From contig JAUJYN010000013.1 in NCBI GenBank assembly GCA_030737835.1, positions 3,116,401 through 3,180,400 of the forward strand: 64,000 nucleotides of DNA, given 5' to 3'. The stretch comes from Acorus gramineus. Its lineage: Eukaryota; Streptophyta; Magnoliopsida; Acorales; Acoraceae. Every line of letters begins with the position of its first letter. Position 1 is the first letter of the stretch. The translations under genes were made by a program, and so were the position numbers. This document shows, one piece after another, positions 12,288-22,591 of the stretch. The notes beneath the pieces are model-generated. The model saw only the letters and a list, made by a program, of their open reading frames with translations, ran no database searches and was not told the DNA's origin.

Positions 12288-12402
12288 AGGGGTGTGCGCA
12301 ACACGAGAACTTCCCAGCAGATCAACTATCTTAGTACTACTCTCGCCCAAACACGCTTAACTTTGGAGTTCTAATAGGATCCGGTGCATTAGTGCCGGTA
12401 TC
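12288..12402 (-). pseudogene. 5S rRNA-derived sequence (near full-length pseudogene)
   Basis: Read on the minus strand from 12402, the sequence follows plant 5S rRNA: GCACTAATGCACCGGATC, GTTAAGCGTG, GGGCGAGAGTAGTACTA, then GGGAAGTTCTCGTGTTGCG. The internal promoter region is recognisable, but substitutions are scattered along it and the first dozen bases are altered. It ends at a run of C (G on the plus strand). It is a single degraded copy with no array around it, so it is not a working 5S gene. It may be a second, differently decayed relative of the 5S-headed element at 12812-13112. Confidence 0.8.
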
Positions 12403-12811
12403 CAAATTCATCAGTATCTTCGGAACATTCTACATGCTCTACCTACTTTGGTTATTACAAAAGGTTACAATACTACCATAATGTAATATATATGCATGGC
12501 ATGATCCATGTTTATTATTGAATAATGGCATGCTTATCATGAGAAAATTAGCTTAATATATCATATTCTCTTCGTGTCATTGCACGAGGAAAAGAATCAG
12601 ATCTGTGCTCTAATACTAACTGTTGTGGAATAATTAATGTGGATCTATACAGTAATAGATCAACGAGAATGAATGAACAAAAAAAAATCACATTAAAAAA
12701 GAGCAATTGATCACTGGGTGGTGATTTTGAAACTGAGTGTTTTTTACTAAAAATAACTTTTTGAAAAACAGTTTTATATGAAACTAACTCACTTATATAT
12801 GTTAGATTCTT

Positions 12812-13112
12812 TTGATACTGGAGGGACCTCCGTAGCTGGTCTTATGACCGAGCTGGATAGGCAACCTTCTTCACCTGTGTATCCCAAATCCTCAAAAATA
12901 TACAGAGATTAAGTCAGTGCTAAGACTCAATACCAAGACTCGATACCAAGACCTACCCTTAACATAGGTAAGCTCTGACTGTTATTATGCTATGACCACT
13001 CGTGGGTAAAAGAAAATTTGAAAGGGTGCATTAGATCATACATCCTAGTACTTTTCTCACCCTAGCACGCTTAATTTTAGAGTTTCGATAAGATCCGGTG
13101 CATTAGTGCTGC
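12812..13112 (-). mobile_element. 5S rRNA-headed short retroposon (SINE-like)
   Basis: The 301 bp insert is flanked by a perfect 14 bp direct repeat, tatgttagattctt, at 12798-12811 and 13113-13126. The paralogous site near 25215 has one copy of this target and no insert. Read on the minus strand, the insert begins with 5S rRNA sequence (GCACTAATGCACCGGATC, AATTAAGCGTGCTAGGG, GTACTAGGATG), shows an apparent internal loss, and reaches the 5S 3' end (GCACCCTTTC). A unique body of about 200 bp follows, with 13 bp tandem units (gtcttggtatcga) and a GGAGGtcCCTCC hairpin near the end. The long duplication suggests target-primed retroposition, as for SINEs, not an LTR insertion (5 bp). Cassandra TRIM LTRs also carry 5S sequence and are the main alternative. 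Confidence 0.65.
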
Positions 13113-13290
13113 TATGTTAGATTCTTGAGAAACTATTTTTTATAATCAATTTTTTTCATATTTTTTGTGAAAATCTAAGACGAGAAGTTTTGCAAGCCAG
13201 TTTGGATTAAACATGTAATTCTTATAAACAAAATCCTCGTGCACATCATGACTCCTCCCATTATAAAGAAAACAATCCAGGATCCCCTCC

Positions 13291-13300
13291 CACTATAAAA
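13291..13300 (+). promoter_or_regulatory. TATA box of SOT-A
   Basis: cactataaaa lies about 60 bases before the first ATG at 13361, a suitable distance for a short 5' UTR. It is in a C-rich context (ctccca) that stands out from the AT-rich surroundings. Confidence 0.5.
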
Positions 13301-13360
13301 AAACCATCATAGACAAATAAAAAGTAGGCCAACAAGTGGAGCTTTATCTTTCATAAATTC

Positions 13361-14675
13361 ATGGCCACCAATCCTTCCATTAATTCCAATATCCCCACAA
13401 CCAAAATGGAAGAAGAGGTGAGAGGAGCAGATGAGAAAACTGAAGAAACATATGCCCATATCATATCCACCCTCCCCAAGAAGAAAAGCTGGGGGCAAGA
13501 ACTCCAAAGATACCAAGGCTTTTGGTACTACCCATTCTTCCTCGATGGCGTAATATCTGTGCAACACAATTTCAAGGTCCGCCCCTCCGACGTCCTCATC
13601 GCGAGCTCCCCAAAATCCGGCACAACATGGCTTAAGGCCCTTGTCTTCGCCATCCACAACCGAAACGCTGATGATCAGACATCAAAACAAGTATTGTTGG
13701 AAAATTGATCCAAATTAAATGTGTCACTCGATCAGAAGATTCCAGTTCCTTTTTAACTCATAATTTTATTGTTTTCATATTATTGATTTTTTTTAATATA
13801 TTAATTTTTCGAGATAGATATAACATTTTTCATAATTTCTGAAAATATTTTCAACAGGTTATGCAATCATCAAACCCCCATGAGTACATCCTCCAGATAG
13901 AGGTGGTACATCTTTACACGAATAATTCGATCCTCAATCTAGATGCTTTGCCTTCACCTAGACTTCTTGCCACTCACATTCCCTACTCTTCTCTTCCGGG
14001 GTCTGCAAGGGACGACGACTCCGGTTGTCGCATAGTTTACATCAGCCGCGACATCAAAGACGTGTTCGTGTCCTCCTGGTACTTCTTCAATGACAACCAG
14101 CACGATTCGCAGGAGCCATTCTCTCTCGAGGAGGCGTTTGAGAGCTATTGTGATGGAGTTACCCTCTACGGGCCGATATGGGACCATCAATTGGAGTACT
14201 GGAAGGCGAGCATTGAGAGGCCACAAAGCGTGGTGTTCTTGAGGTATTGATGCAGAGAAGAAAGAGACCCACAAAAGAGATGATATAATAATAATAATAA
14301 TAATAATAAAATAAATAAATAATCATACCAATCCTATTTTCGATTTGCATCAGGTATGAAGATATGATGGAGGACCCAGTGAACGGCGTGAAAAGGTTGG
14401 CGGAGTTCCTAGGGAGACCATTCTCCATGGAGGAGGAAGAGGGAGGGGTGGTGAAGGAGATTGTGAAGGTGTGTAGCTTTAAGTACTTGAAGAATTTGGA
14501 GGCTAATAAGGAGGGAGAGCTCCAATTTGCAAAGGTGAAGTTCACGAAACCGGCTTTTTTTCGTCGTGGAGTGGTGGGGGATTCGAAGAGTTGCCTTACA
14601 CCAGAGATGATTGAACGCCTGAACTTGCTCAATGATAGGATGACATGTTCATCTAGTTCTAGTAGTATTCCATGA
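13361..14675 (+). CDS. Cytosolic sulfotransferase SOT-A, three exons, intact
   Basis: Exons 13361-13690, 13858-14243 and 14354-14675 join in frame to 345 aa. The enzyme family transfers sulfate from PAPS to hydroxyls of small molecules such as flavonoids, jasmonates or steroids in the cytosol; the substrate cannot be read here. The PAPS 5'-phosphosulfate loop [13 protein letters not shown] holds Lys85. The catalytic His is His150 in [12 protein letters not shown]. The 3'-phosphate site [14 protein letters not shown] holds Arg174 and Ser182. The C-terminal loop is RRGVVGDSK (residues 309-317), where the family usually has RKGxxGDWK. Introns of 167 and 110 bp have GT..AG ends. Met16 ([12 protein letters not shown]) aligns with the start of SOT-E and may be the real start. 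Most known plant SOT genes lack introns, so the structure is unusual. No disabling change was seen. Confidence 0.88.
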
Positions 14676-14754
14676 GAGAATTTGTGCATATTCTCTAATC
14701 AGGTGGAAATGTTTCACTTCAAGCAACTTAGTTTTCTATGTTAAAGAGTTATTA

Positions 14755-14960
14755 TTGTGGTATTATTGCTTTCCTACTTTTTCTATTTTCTTTTTTGGTA
14801 TTACAGATTTTCCTTTATGTATATATAAATAGAGTATTTAGCTCCCGTAATACAATGAAAAATTCTCTTTATTTATTCTAACACGGTATCAGAGAGCCAC
14901 CCTAAAACCTAGATCCACAAAAATATCTTTTTCTTTCCCCCAGCTTCGATCGGAGAGTCT
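14755..14960 (+). mobile_element. Copia-like LTR end with primer-binding site (fossil fragment)
   Basis: A TATA-like TATATATAAATAGAG near 14820 is followed by an LTR-style end (ttctaaca) and ggtatcagagagcc at about 14886, resembling an initiator-Met tRNA primer site. Only the LTR and the start of the internal region remain; no coding part follows. It is a broken fossil just downstream of SOT-A. Confidence 0.5.
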
Positions 14961-15263
14961 TCGATCGGAGTGTGTGAGAACTTTTGACATCTATATTTGT
15001 TTTTCATTGCTTTGTTTGTTTCTTACGCGAACCCAATCTATTTGCGTCTTTGATTTTAACATATGGGGATTTGTTTTTGGATTTTGGTTTTCGATGCGCA
15101 TCGACACGAGGAGTTTGTGATATGCAAGGAGCTGAGGATCTGTTGTTGATTGGTTTCTTGTTTTTTTTTATTGTCTCTGTCAGATTATACATAAGTTGTT
15201 TTTTTATTGTCTTTGTTAGATTGCAATATATTGTCTTTGTTGATTGGTTTATGATTGTCTTTA

Positions 15264-15931
15264 AGAAAAAATCGATACAACTCTTTGAAAAGTTAGTTAA
15301 ATCGGTTTTAGTCCTTGTAAAATTGAAAATGCGTAAGCGTCAGAGATGCCCATAATGTATGTATGGTTACTTTTGATGACAAAAATGCCTCTGCCTTTTT
15401 TCAAAAATTCTCCTGCTATTTTATATTCACAAACGATAAAAAAAAAATCGATATAACTCTCTCCAAACTTATGAAAATCAAAAAGACCCCTCTAAAATCA
15501 GTAAACCCCCTTAAAGTCTCTCACAAATCTGATTGGTTCATTACATAATTTATCAAGTAAATTTTCAAAGGATATTGTAATAATTTATCATATATGGTTA
15601 GAATTAACCACGATCTGGTTAGTTTTAGTTACGGTAAGGACTAAAATAAATATTGTCTAATAAAATAGGGACCTGAGGGGATTTACTGATTTTATAAGAA
15701 CCTTTCTGATTTTCATAAGTTTCAAAGGAGCTATATCAATTTTTCAAAAATAAGGGTTAAGGGCATCCTGGTAACGTTTAATGTGTAGTTAGGGTTAACC
15801 ATGTTCTTGGTTAGTCGGGGTGACGGTAGGGATATTTTTTTAATAACATAGGGACCTGTGATGATTTTTCAATTTTACGAAAACTAAAATTGATTTAATT
15901 AACTTTACAAGGAGTTATATCGATTTTTCCC
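15264..15931. mobile_element. MULE-type MITE, copy 1
   Basis: 668 bp element with inverted ends: agaaaaaatcgatacaactc at the left and, reverse-complemented, gggaaaaatcgatataactc at the right. It is flanked by 9 bp near-identical duplications (ttgtcttta at 15255-15263, ttgttttta at 15932-15940). The 9 bp length fits Mutator-type transposition. The interior is non-coding and is about as similar to the copy at 21637-22492 as the ends are. Confidence 0.75.
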
Positions 15932-16854
15932 TTGTTTTTATTGTCTTTGTTTGATTATATAAAAGGTTTTAGTTTCTCAATAATAGAATTAAGTATCATT
16001 ATTCTTTCTCACTAAATCTATCAGTCTTATCTATCTTTGACTTCTATTTCTTCGATGTTTGTGCCCAGCCAGTACTCATGCCATCTCTTGTCAACTATCT
16101 GATGCCCCCTTACTCATTATTTTTTGAATAATGTTTTATAAGCCCCAACATTACAGACCCCATGAGGTAACATATATCCAATAGTTGTTATACCCCTGTG
16201 TGATTATTTTATTTTTTTGGTAACTGATCCTCACAAAATGAGGGGACAATTAAGTTTTACTCTTTTTTTTCATGTGTAACCGCCTGTGGGACATTTATTT
16301 TCACTTTTTTTCATTCCTTCCTCATCAATTTTATCTCATACTGCTTGACGAACCTTAACAGTCTTAATTTCTATTTTGAAGGAATTTGAAGTCACGGATT
16401 TTTTTTTTTCGATTTGGATTTCATCTCAAAGTCCGTCACTGTTGCTACATTTAGCGACGGAGATAGGCCATCACCACAGATACTTTTATCGACGGATAGA
16501 ATCCGTCGCTATATACTATGACAAAAACACAATTTGTATCTTTAGCGATGGGCAGGAACTGTCAGCATAGACCCCCAAAAAAACCTTCACAGCCTGTTAC
16601 TCTCCTCTATTTTTTTTTTTATATTTATTTATCAAAACCTACAATAATTTTGAAAAAATAAATCATTCATTTAAATTCAACAATTTCAACCAATAAAACA
16701 CAAATAAGAGACAATTCATAAAGAAAATTTATTTAATTAGAACCAACACCAAATTATTTTTACAATAAAATGTCAGAAATAATAAAGATGCAATCATAAA
16801 ATATTTTCAAATCATATCTACATACATAGTATGTTCTACAAGAGTATATTCTTT

Positions 16855-16995
16855 TCTTTATCTGTGGCACTTGTGACTGGAATCGGTGATGGAGTAATTC
16901 TTTCTCTTGCTTTTCCAGTACTTCTTTCAGAGGCCACTTCACCATCTTTGTATACGAGCTTCAAAGCTTGCACAACCTCACCCATGAAGAGCTTA
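16855..16995 (-). pseudogene. Captured receptor-like kinase C-terminal fragment
   Basis: The minus strand reads FMGEVVQALKLVYKD and then EVASERSTGKARERITPSP. The first string closely follows the end of kinase subdomain XI in plant ALE2/PERK-type receptor-like kinases (RPFMGEVVQALKLV). Only this tail is present, inside a CACTA element, so it is most likely a captured exon end. The family-level call is by recognition of the motif. Confidence 0.55.
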
Positions 16996-19228
16996 TCATA
17001 TCATAATTAGTGATGGATTCACAAAGACAATATCCTAACCCCTGAACACAATAAGCAGATTAATTAGATTTATCCAAATCAAATATGAGCACTTTTGTAT
17101 AAATAACATACGGGATATCAATTGATGTTAACATAGGCTTTCATAGATCTCACTTGGAAAATTAGGAGGTAACATATATTAAGAGCATTCAAAAAATGGA
17201 ATAAAAGTGAGTACGACTGTGGATCAAAGCATTCTTCTCAGCCATATATTGATGTTACCGATGGCTTGATTAGACATATATTGATGTAGTGTGGATATTT
17301 CAACTAATTAAGTAATGTTAACAACCATGTAAAATGTACCCAACATTATGATTAGTAACTATTGGATAAGCAAAAACAGATGCAAGTATCAATAATGACA
17401 ATTTTTATCTTTCACCAAGTTATTTGTAAATTTACCTTGCTAGCTTTAATCTGTATGCTTTATTGACGGACTCCTGACTCAACCACTTTGTCGTAGAAAG
17501 CTTTTTCAATTAGTTTTTATGGATGAATAAAATCTACTTTCTTAGTCTTTTGTTATTTTGGAAATGAGTGGTCGAGCAGTAGCGACCCAAGTAACCAAGT
17601 TCCTTAAAGTTTAAACGCGCCCTCTCATCATCCCCTTTAATACAGATATCAACTAGACAAAGGAAAAGTGAATAAGTACAAATTAATGCATTTTATCTCA
17701 TCTATTTTTCAAGATAAATAGTTATTTAGATCTTAGAGAAGAGATTCAGGAGGCACACATGAGATTCCTAAAAATGCATCAACGGGATCAAGGATGATGA
17801 CTAAAAGCTACTTATAAGGTAAATTCTATCACCAAAAAAATGCCATATAAATAAAAGGAAAGAAAAAAGAATAGATTTATAACATGATTAGAACTTCAAT
17901 GTCCAACAATAAAATTAATTGTAACAGCATCAGAACAAAGTCCAGAATCAACTAAAACAAGTTTAAGATTATTATATTAATATGTATCTAAGACACCTAA
18001 TTAAGAATTTCTACATGAACTTGTCTTTAGGACAGAAGAGTCCATTACCTGATTAAAAAAACTTATCGTACCCAACATTTTTATCACCCAAGATCCGTTT
18101 GGATCGATTTGAATCCACTACAATAAATATATATATATAAAAAACCAATACCTCCTCAAATGCTAATAACGAGAAAATGGAGACTAATAACTATCCCAAA
18201 AAAACAAAGAGCTAGACAACCATCTGTGAGCCAAAGACACTGATATATCTACCGATTTACATATATAATCCACTTTCTCATTATCCCCAATAAAACAAAA
18301 ACAGGAATCATTTTTGCTAGTATGAGCAATTAAGAAAAACCTTTTGATTGTTTTATCATGAACCAGCCACGGTCAAGTCTCAATCAAACCATGTGTGCCA
18401 CAACGCCCACCATATGTTTGAACACGTACTTCAAGATACCCTCATTTGACCACCTAATGAAAAATATGGTGAGTAGTCATGCACACCAAAGATTCTAACA
18501 CATAATGATTAACTTTTGGTATTATTAGATGCCTTCAAATAATCATATAATATGTTCTCATGAAAAATATTTCATTTTCCTTCCAATATAATATACGAAT
18601 CATAAGAAAGTTATATGCCCAAGATGTACCAAATTGATGCATTCCATTCCATCGTAACACAATTTGTTTTCCTTCCACCTGTAGTTCTTCTACCAAAAAC
18701 ATTGATAGATCAGTCCACAACCCAGCTAACATGTCATCACATCAATACACACAAAGTAATAAAACTAACCAAACGATAATGTGCAGAAGGTAAGCCAGCA
18801 GATAGATGCTTTAAAATCTATCTTAGTTTATATTTTTTTTTCCAGATGATCAAATGGATGATTATCGAACAGTAACAAAATCTCAAATTTAAATTGGTTA
18901 TTTCCCCAAACAAATACATTGTTAGCTGAACTCCTTGTCGAATACTTAACAAAACAAATGCTCCACATGTTGTATTAGTCCGAAGTGATGCCGTGATTCC
19001 AATTACATGTTTTCATCTCTATATTTGTTTCCTTTGAAAATATGAGCCTACTTTGAGCAAGAAAAATGTCTCAAATGACCACATGATATACCCATTTAAA
19101 CATGATATATTGCTTCAATATTTACCCACAAAAACTGATCTCATAAGCACAACGGCAACTCATCTAATGAAAAGAAGTACATTCAATGATTCAACAACCA
19201 AAATTAAAAAATTAAAAAAAGAGATAAC

Positions 19229-19320
19229 AAAATAACCCACCTTGGACATGGTAGGGACCATCCGTGTGAGCCCCAATGACATGGCCCATTCCCAGCACCA
19301 AATCTACAACAAACCCTTCA
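19229..19320 (-). other. Exon-like fragment in CACTA element
   Basis: The minus strand reads VDLVLGMGHVIGAHTDGPYHVQG without stops in a GC-richer island. It may be another captured exon; I do not recognise the protein. Confidence 0.25.
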
Positions 19321-19544
19321 TTAAAAAAAGAAAAACCAACATTTTAGCATAAAAAAATCCCTTCTTTTCATTCTAACACTATCAAATCCAACAAAACAAG
19401 GGGAGAAAAACCCATCAAAAATAGATGAGGTATTTTCAATGGTGAAAGTGATATTCGAACCCTGCCTCTTTCAACCGCTTCTTCTCCTCAGCTGATCATC
19501 GAAACAATAATCATGTCAGATTGATAAAGAGACATTTAGAAACC

Positions 19545-19853
19545 CTAGATGGGGAGTGAGAGAGGGGGGGGTTTGAAATATGACCGACGAGAATTTTGAA
19601 ATATAATTGATGGGATTGTGAGAAGGGAGAGGGGGTGGACTGGCAACGGAGGAATTTTGGTGAGAAGAGGAGGGGAGGATCGGTGGAGGGTTTCGGTGAG
19701 AAGGGAAGAGGACATTATTTTTTTTGGTGAGTGGTAAGGGACCAGATCATTTAGGGGCACCACGATTGCTGAAATTGATTTTTGTTTCTTATTCTGCTTC
19801 TGGGGACGGACTTTGCCCGTTGCAAATTCGTGACGGCCAATGGCAGTCACCAA
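19545..19853. other. GA-rich region, possible captured 5' UTR
   Basis: A plus-strand purine-rich tract (gagaggggggggtttg to ggtgagtgg) gives a long minus-strand open frame of Ser/Pro-rich low complexity. This resembles the 5' leader of a plant gene more than a protein-coding exon. Confidence 0.25.
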
Positions 19854-20544
19854 AACAAATCATATCTGAATTTTTACCATTTGGCGACGGCCTTAAGCCG
19901 TAGCAATCATGCGACGGTTATAATCTGTCGGCAATAATAAAACGCAGCCGTCGGGGAAACCCTTTTTTTTTTATTGTGGTCAGATCAGAATTGACATTAT
20001 TGGATTCGTAATCGAGACGTGTTTTGTTGATTGTTTTAAATTTTAAACACAAATATTTTTATGTATTAAATATCATTTTTCACAATTTGATTTGGTTTTA
20101 CTCTTATATCTTAAATGTAACACTCGATACTATTACATTTTATATATGGATAGTTTGTATGATATTATTGTTACATTGTTGACAATGTAAATATTCATTT
20201 TTCATATTTTTGTTATTTGTGTTACAGACAATCACATGCGTATATTGATTTATATGTGTTACATTCATAAATGTAATAATTAATTACATGTGTCTATTGC
20301 TGCGAGATAGATACATTTACGCAATATGGTTACATTACAATATAACTGGTCATTAAGAGCAAGTGTTTGAATTACTTTTGTGAGGAAATTTGCTACATTT
20401 CTTCTTCTCTTTTTTTGCATGTTTCTACAACATTTTTTAACATGAATGTCATAAGACTGTTACATTCATATATTTCTGTTACATTTATGCAACACTGTTA
20501 CATTCTTTTACAGTTATAATAACATAAATATTACATAATCATTT

Positions 20545-20547
<3 letters not shown>

Positions 20548-20584
<37 letters not shown>
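20548..20584. repeat. (CT)n microsatellite
   Basis: Uninterrupted ctctct repeat inside hAT-like copy 2. Confidence 0.9.
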
Positions 20585-20587
<3 letters not shown>

Positions 20588-21636
20588 ATTTTCATAAATA
20601 ACATTTTTTTAATACAGAGAAAAATCATAATCAAAATCGAAGCAAAGTTTCCATGGCTTCCACGATGGCGATCCGAAGGGGTGCAGTCATTCCAAGATCA
20701 TTGTTCAGTGCTCGATCGATCTGTACGTGGTGGAAGAACGTCGAGCCGGCCGCGAAGGATTGATGAAATGGAACGAAAGTGAATTTTCGACTAAACGAAT
20801 GGGGATTTTTTTATCTAAAAGGGTAAATGGATTTTAAGATTCACATGGAAGAGTTATAATTGAATAGAGAAAAAATGAGTATTTGGGTTAATGGGACATA
20901 TTTTTAATGAAGGGAAGATTTGTATTTTGACATTTTACCATTTTTGAAAAGTCAACAAACTAACTAATAAAATGATGACACCTCATGAAACTTGTAAGTG
21001 AGGCTTATATTTTGGGGTCTGAATATCACCACTGTTATTTTTTTTTTGTGAGGGGGCTTGAAAAAATATTTATTCAAAATACAAAACATAAACTTCATAA
21101 ATACGCATTATATCATAACATAAAATTAATTGAAAAATATATTCACAAAGATATATATTGTATCATTGAAAAGAATTACTTTTCAAGAGATTAATTTGTT
21201 ATACAATTTAAAACGGATATATATCCTCAACCATTCTTCATGTTTTGAACGTGTTGAAATCACATTCTGTTACAGTTATAATCACATAAAGATAAATAGG
21301 AGAGAGAATATATATTTTTATTGTTTATGACAAGTGAAAAGACAATTTTTTTTATATTTTTGAATTATATTCTTTATTTTCTTCTATATTTTATTCTTTG
21401 ATTAATTTTCGATAGATGATGAAAATATATAGGTTTTTTGGTTTGTATTAATTGTATTGAATAAAAACTAATCAGAAAAAAAAATGTGCAACGTAGACAC
21501 ATATTACATTTAAAGAGGGCACCCAAAAATGGGATGGAAACTTGATCATTATTGAGCTGCATCCCCAGTTGGGTTAATTTCCTTCAACATGGAATCAAAT
21601 TACTTCGATTTGGAAGGATGGTAGGATAAAAAAATA

Positions 21637-22492
21637 GGGAAAAATCTTTTAACTCCTTAAAATCTTTTTAAAATTACAAAAAGTCACTGTAAAATAAAAA
21701 AAAAAAAAATCTTAGATCCCGATAAAGTGTATATGATTAATGAATTTAGTCCCTCAGTCAAAAGTATATCGAAACAAGTCATTAGAAATTTATTAAAATC
21801 GGATTCAATCCCTAGAAACTTTATAAAATCAAATTTACAAAAGACTAAATACCCTTTTTATTTTTCAACATCCCCATTTCTTGAAATGTCATCCTCAAGT
21901 GTAAAAAAAAATAACTGTTTAACCCTATTTAATCTAAAAGGTCGAGTCCTTTTTCACCATCTTTACCTCCTCAATCTCATCACTGAGGCTGAACAAAAAA
22001 ATTACAACTTCATCAACTCCATTACAAAATTAGAGAAAATAATTTAAAAACCAAATCAAAATTTCATATTACATTTTCAACTCAAGATTACTAGCAATAA
22101 AAAAACATAAGACCTTGATTAGAAAACTATAATTCCTTTAATGAAGTTTAACTAAATCAGTATATACTTTAGATAATTACATGAAGTTTCGGTGATTTTA
22201 AGAAGATTTTAAAGAGTTAAAACGATTTTTAAATTTTACGGTGACTTCTTTGGATTTTTATAAGTTTTTAGGAAGTTATATCGATTTTTCCAAGAAAGAA
22301 AATAAATTTTTAAAGGATATAACAATAATTTACCATGCATAGTTATGATTACCACACATCTAGTTAGTTTCGGTTATGATAAAGAATAAAATAAATATTA
22401 TTTAATAAGATAGGGACTTGATGGGATTTATCAATTTTACACGGACTTTTTTTTATTTCATAAGTTTCCAGGAAGCTACATTGATTTTTCCC
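21637..22492. mobile_element. MULE-type MITE, copy 2
   Basis: 856 bp with left end gggaaaaatcttttaactcc and right end (reverse complement) gggaaaaatcaatgtagctt. Flanks are aaaaaaata at 21628-21636 and taaaaaata at 22493-22501, a 9 bp duplication with one mismatch. Interior homologous to 15264-15931, sharing phrases such as aaaataaatatt and tagttagtttcggt. Non-coding. Confidence 0.72.
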
Positions 22493-22591
22493 TAAAAAAT
22501 AATTACTACATGCATGATATGGTTCTTTCTCTCAAATCTAGGGTATGCATGGCATGATCCATGTTTATTATTGAATAATAGCATGCTTATC

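Larger units (their letters stand above)
12480..13360 (+). repeat. Upstream flank of SOT-A, duplicated at 22545-25395
   Basis: This block starts with tgcatggcatgatccatg at 12492, which recurs at 22553. The match continues through attaatgtggatctata and ggtggtgattttgaaactg. It is interrupted here by the 5S-headed element and in the second copy by a hAT and a mini-CACTA. The two blocks are paralogous upstream regions of SOT-A and SOT-B. Confidence 0.85.
16434..19978. mobile_element. CACTA-type element nested in hAT-like copy 2
   Basis: 3545 bp insert flanked by a 3 bp duplication, GTC, at 16431-16433 and 19979-19981. Both ends carry many subterminal units of the kind GCGACGG, GACGGAT and CCGTCGC in both orientations, a hallmark of plant CACTA elements. 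The right end reads tttttttttattgtg, close to the usual ..TAGTG; the left terminus seems to have lost its outer bases. No transposase was recognised. The interior (17000-19500) is AT-rich with captured-gene scraps, of which one is recognisable. Confidence 0.7.
16126..21034 (-). mobile_element. hAT-like element copy 2, interrupted by a CACTA element
   Basis: The left end (gaataatgttttataagcccc region) matches the right end of copy 1 in reverse; the right end (ggggtctgaatatcaccactg) matches its left end. Internal match includes the segment tttcgatttggat at 16409-16421 and the segment around 20110 that mirrors 2960-3000. Flanks carry an 8 bp repeat, ttattttt, at 16118-16125 and 21035-21042, as hAT elements produce, although the site is T-rich. 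Removing the nested element at 16434-19978 makes the two halves contiguous with copy 1. Confidence 0.7.

Noticed and set aside
12288-12402. Functional 5S rRNA gene
   Set aside because: Single isolated copy with altered first bases and scattered substitutions; no array and no terminator run of T in the right place.
13861-14250. SOT-A as a pseudogene because exon 1 runs into a stop
   Set aside because: The stop lies in an intron with proper GT..AG borders; splicing gives a full 345 aa frame.
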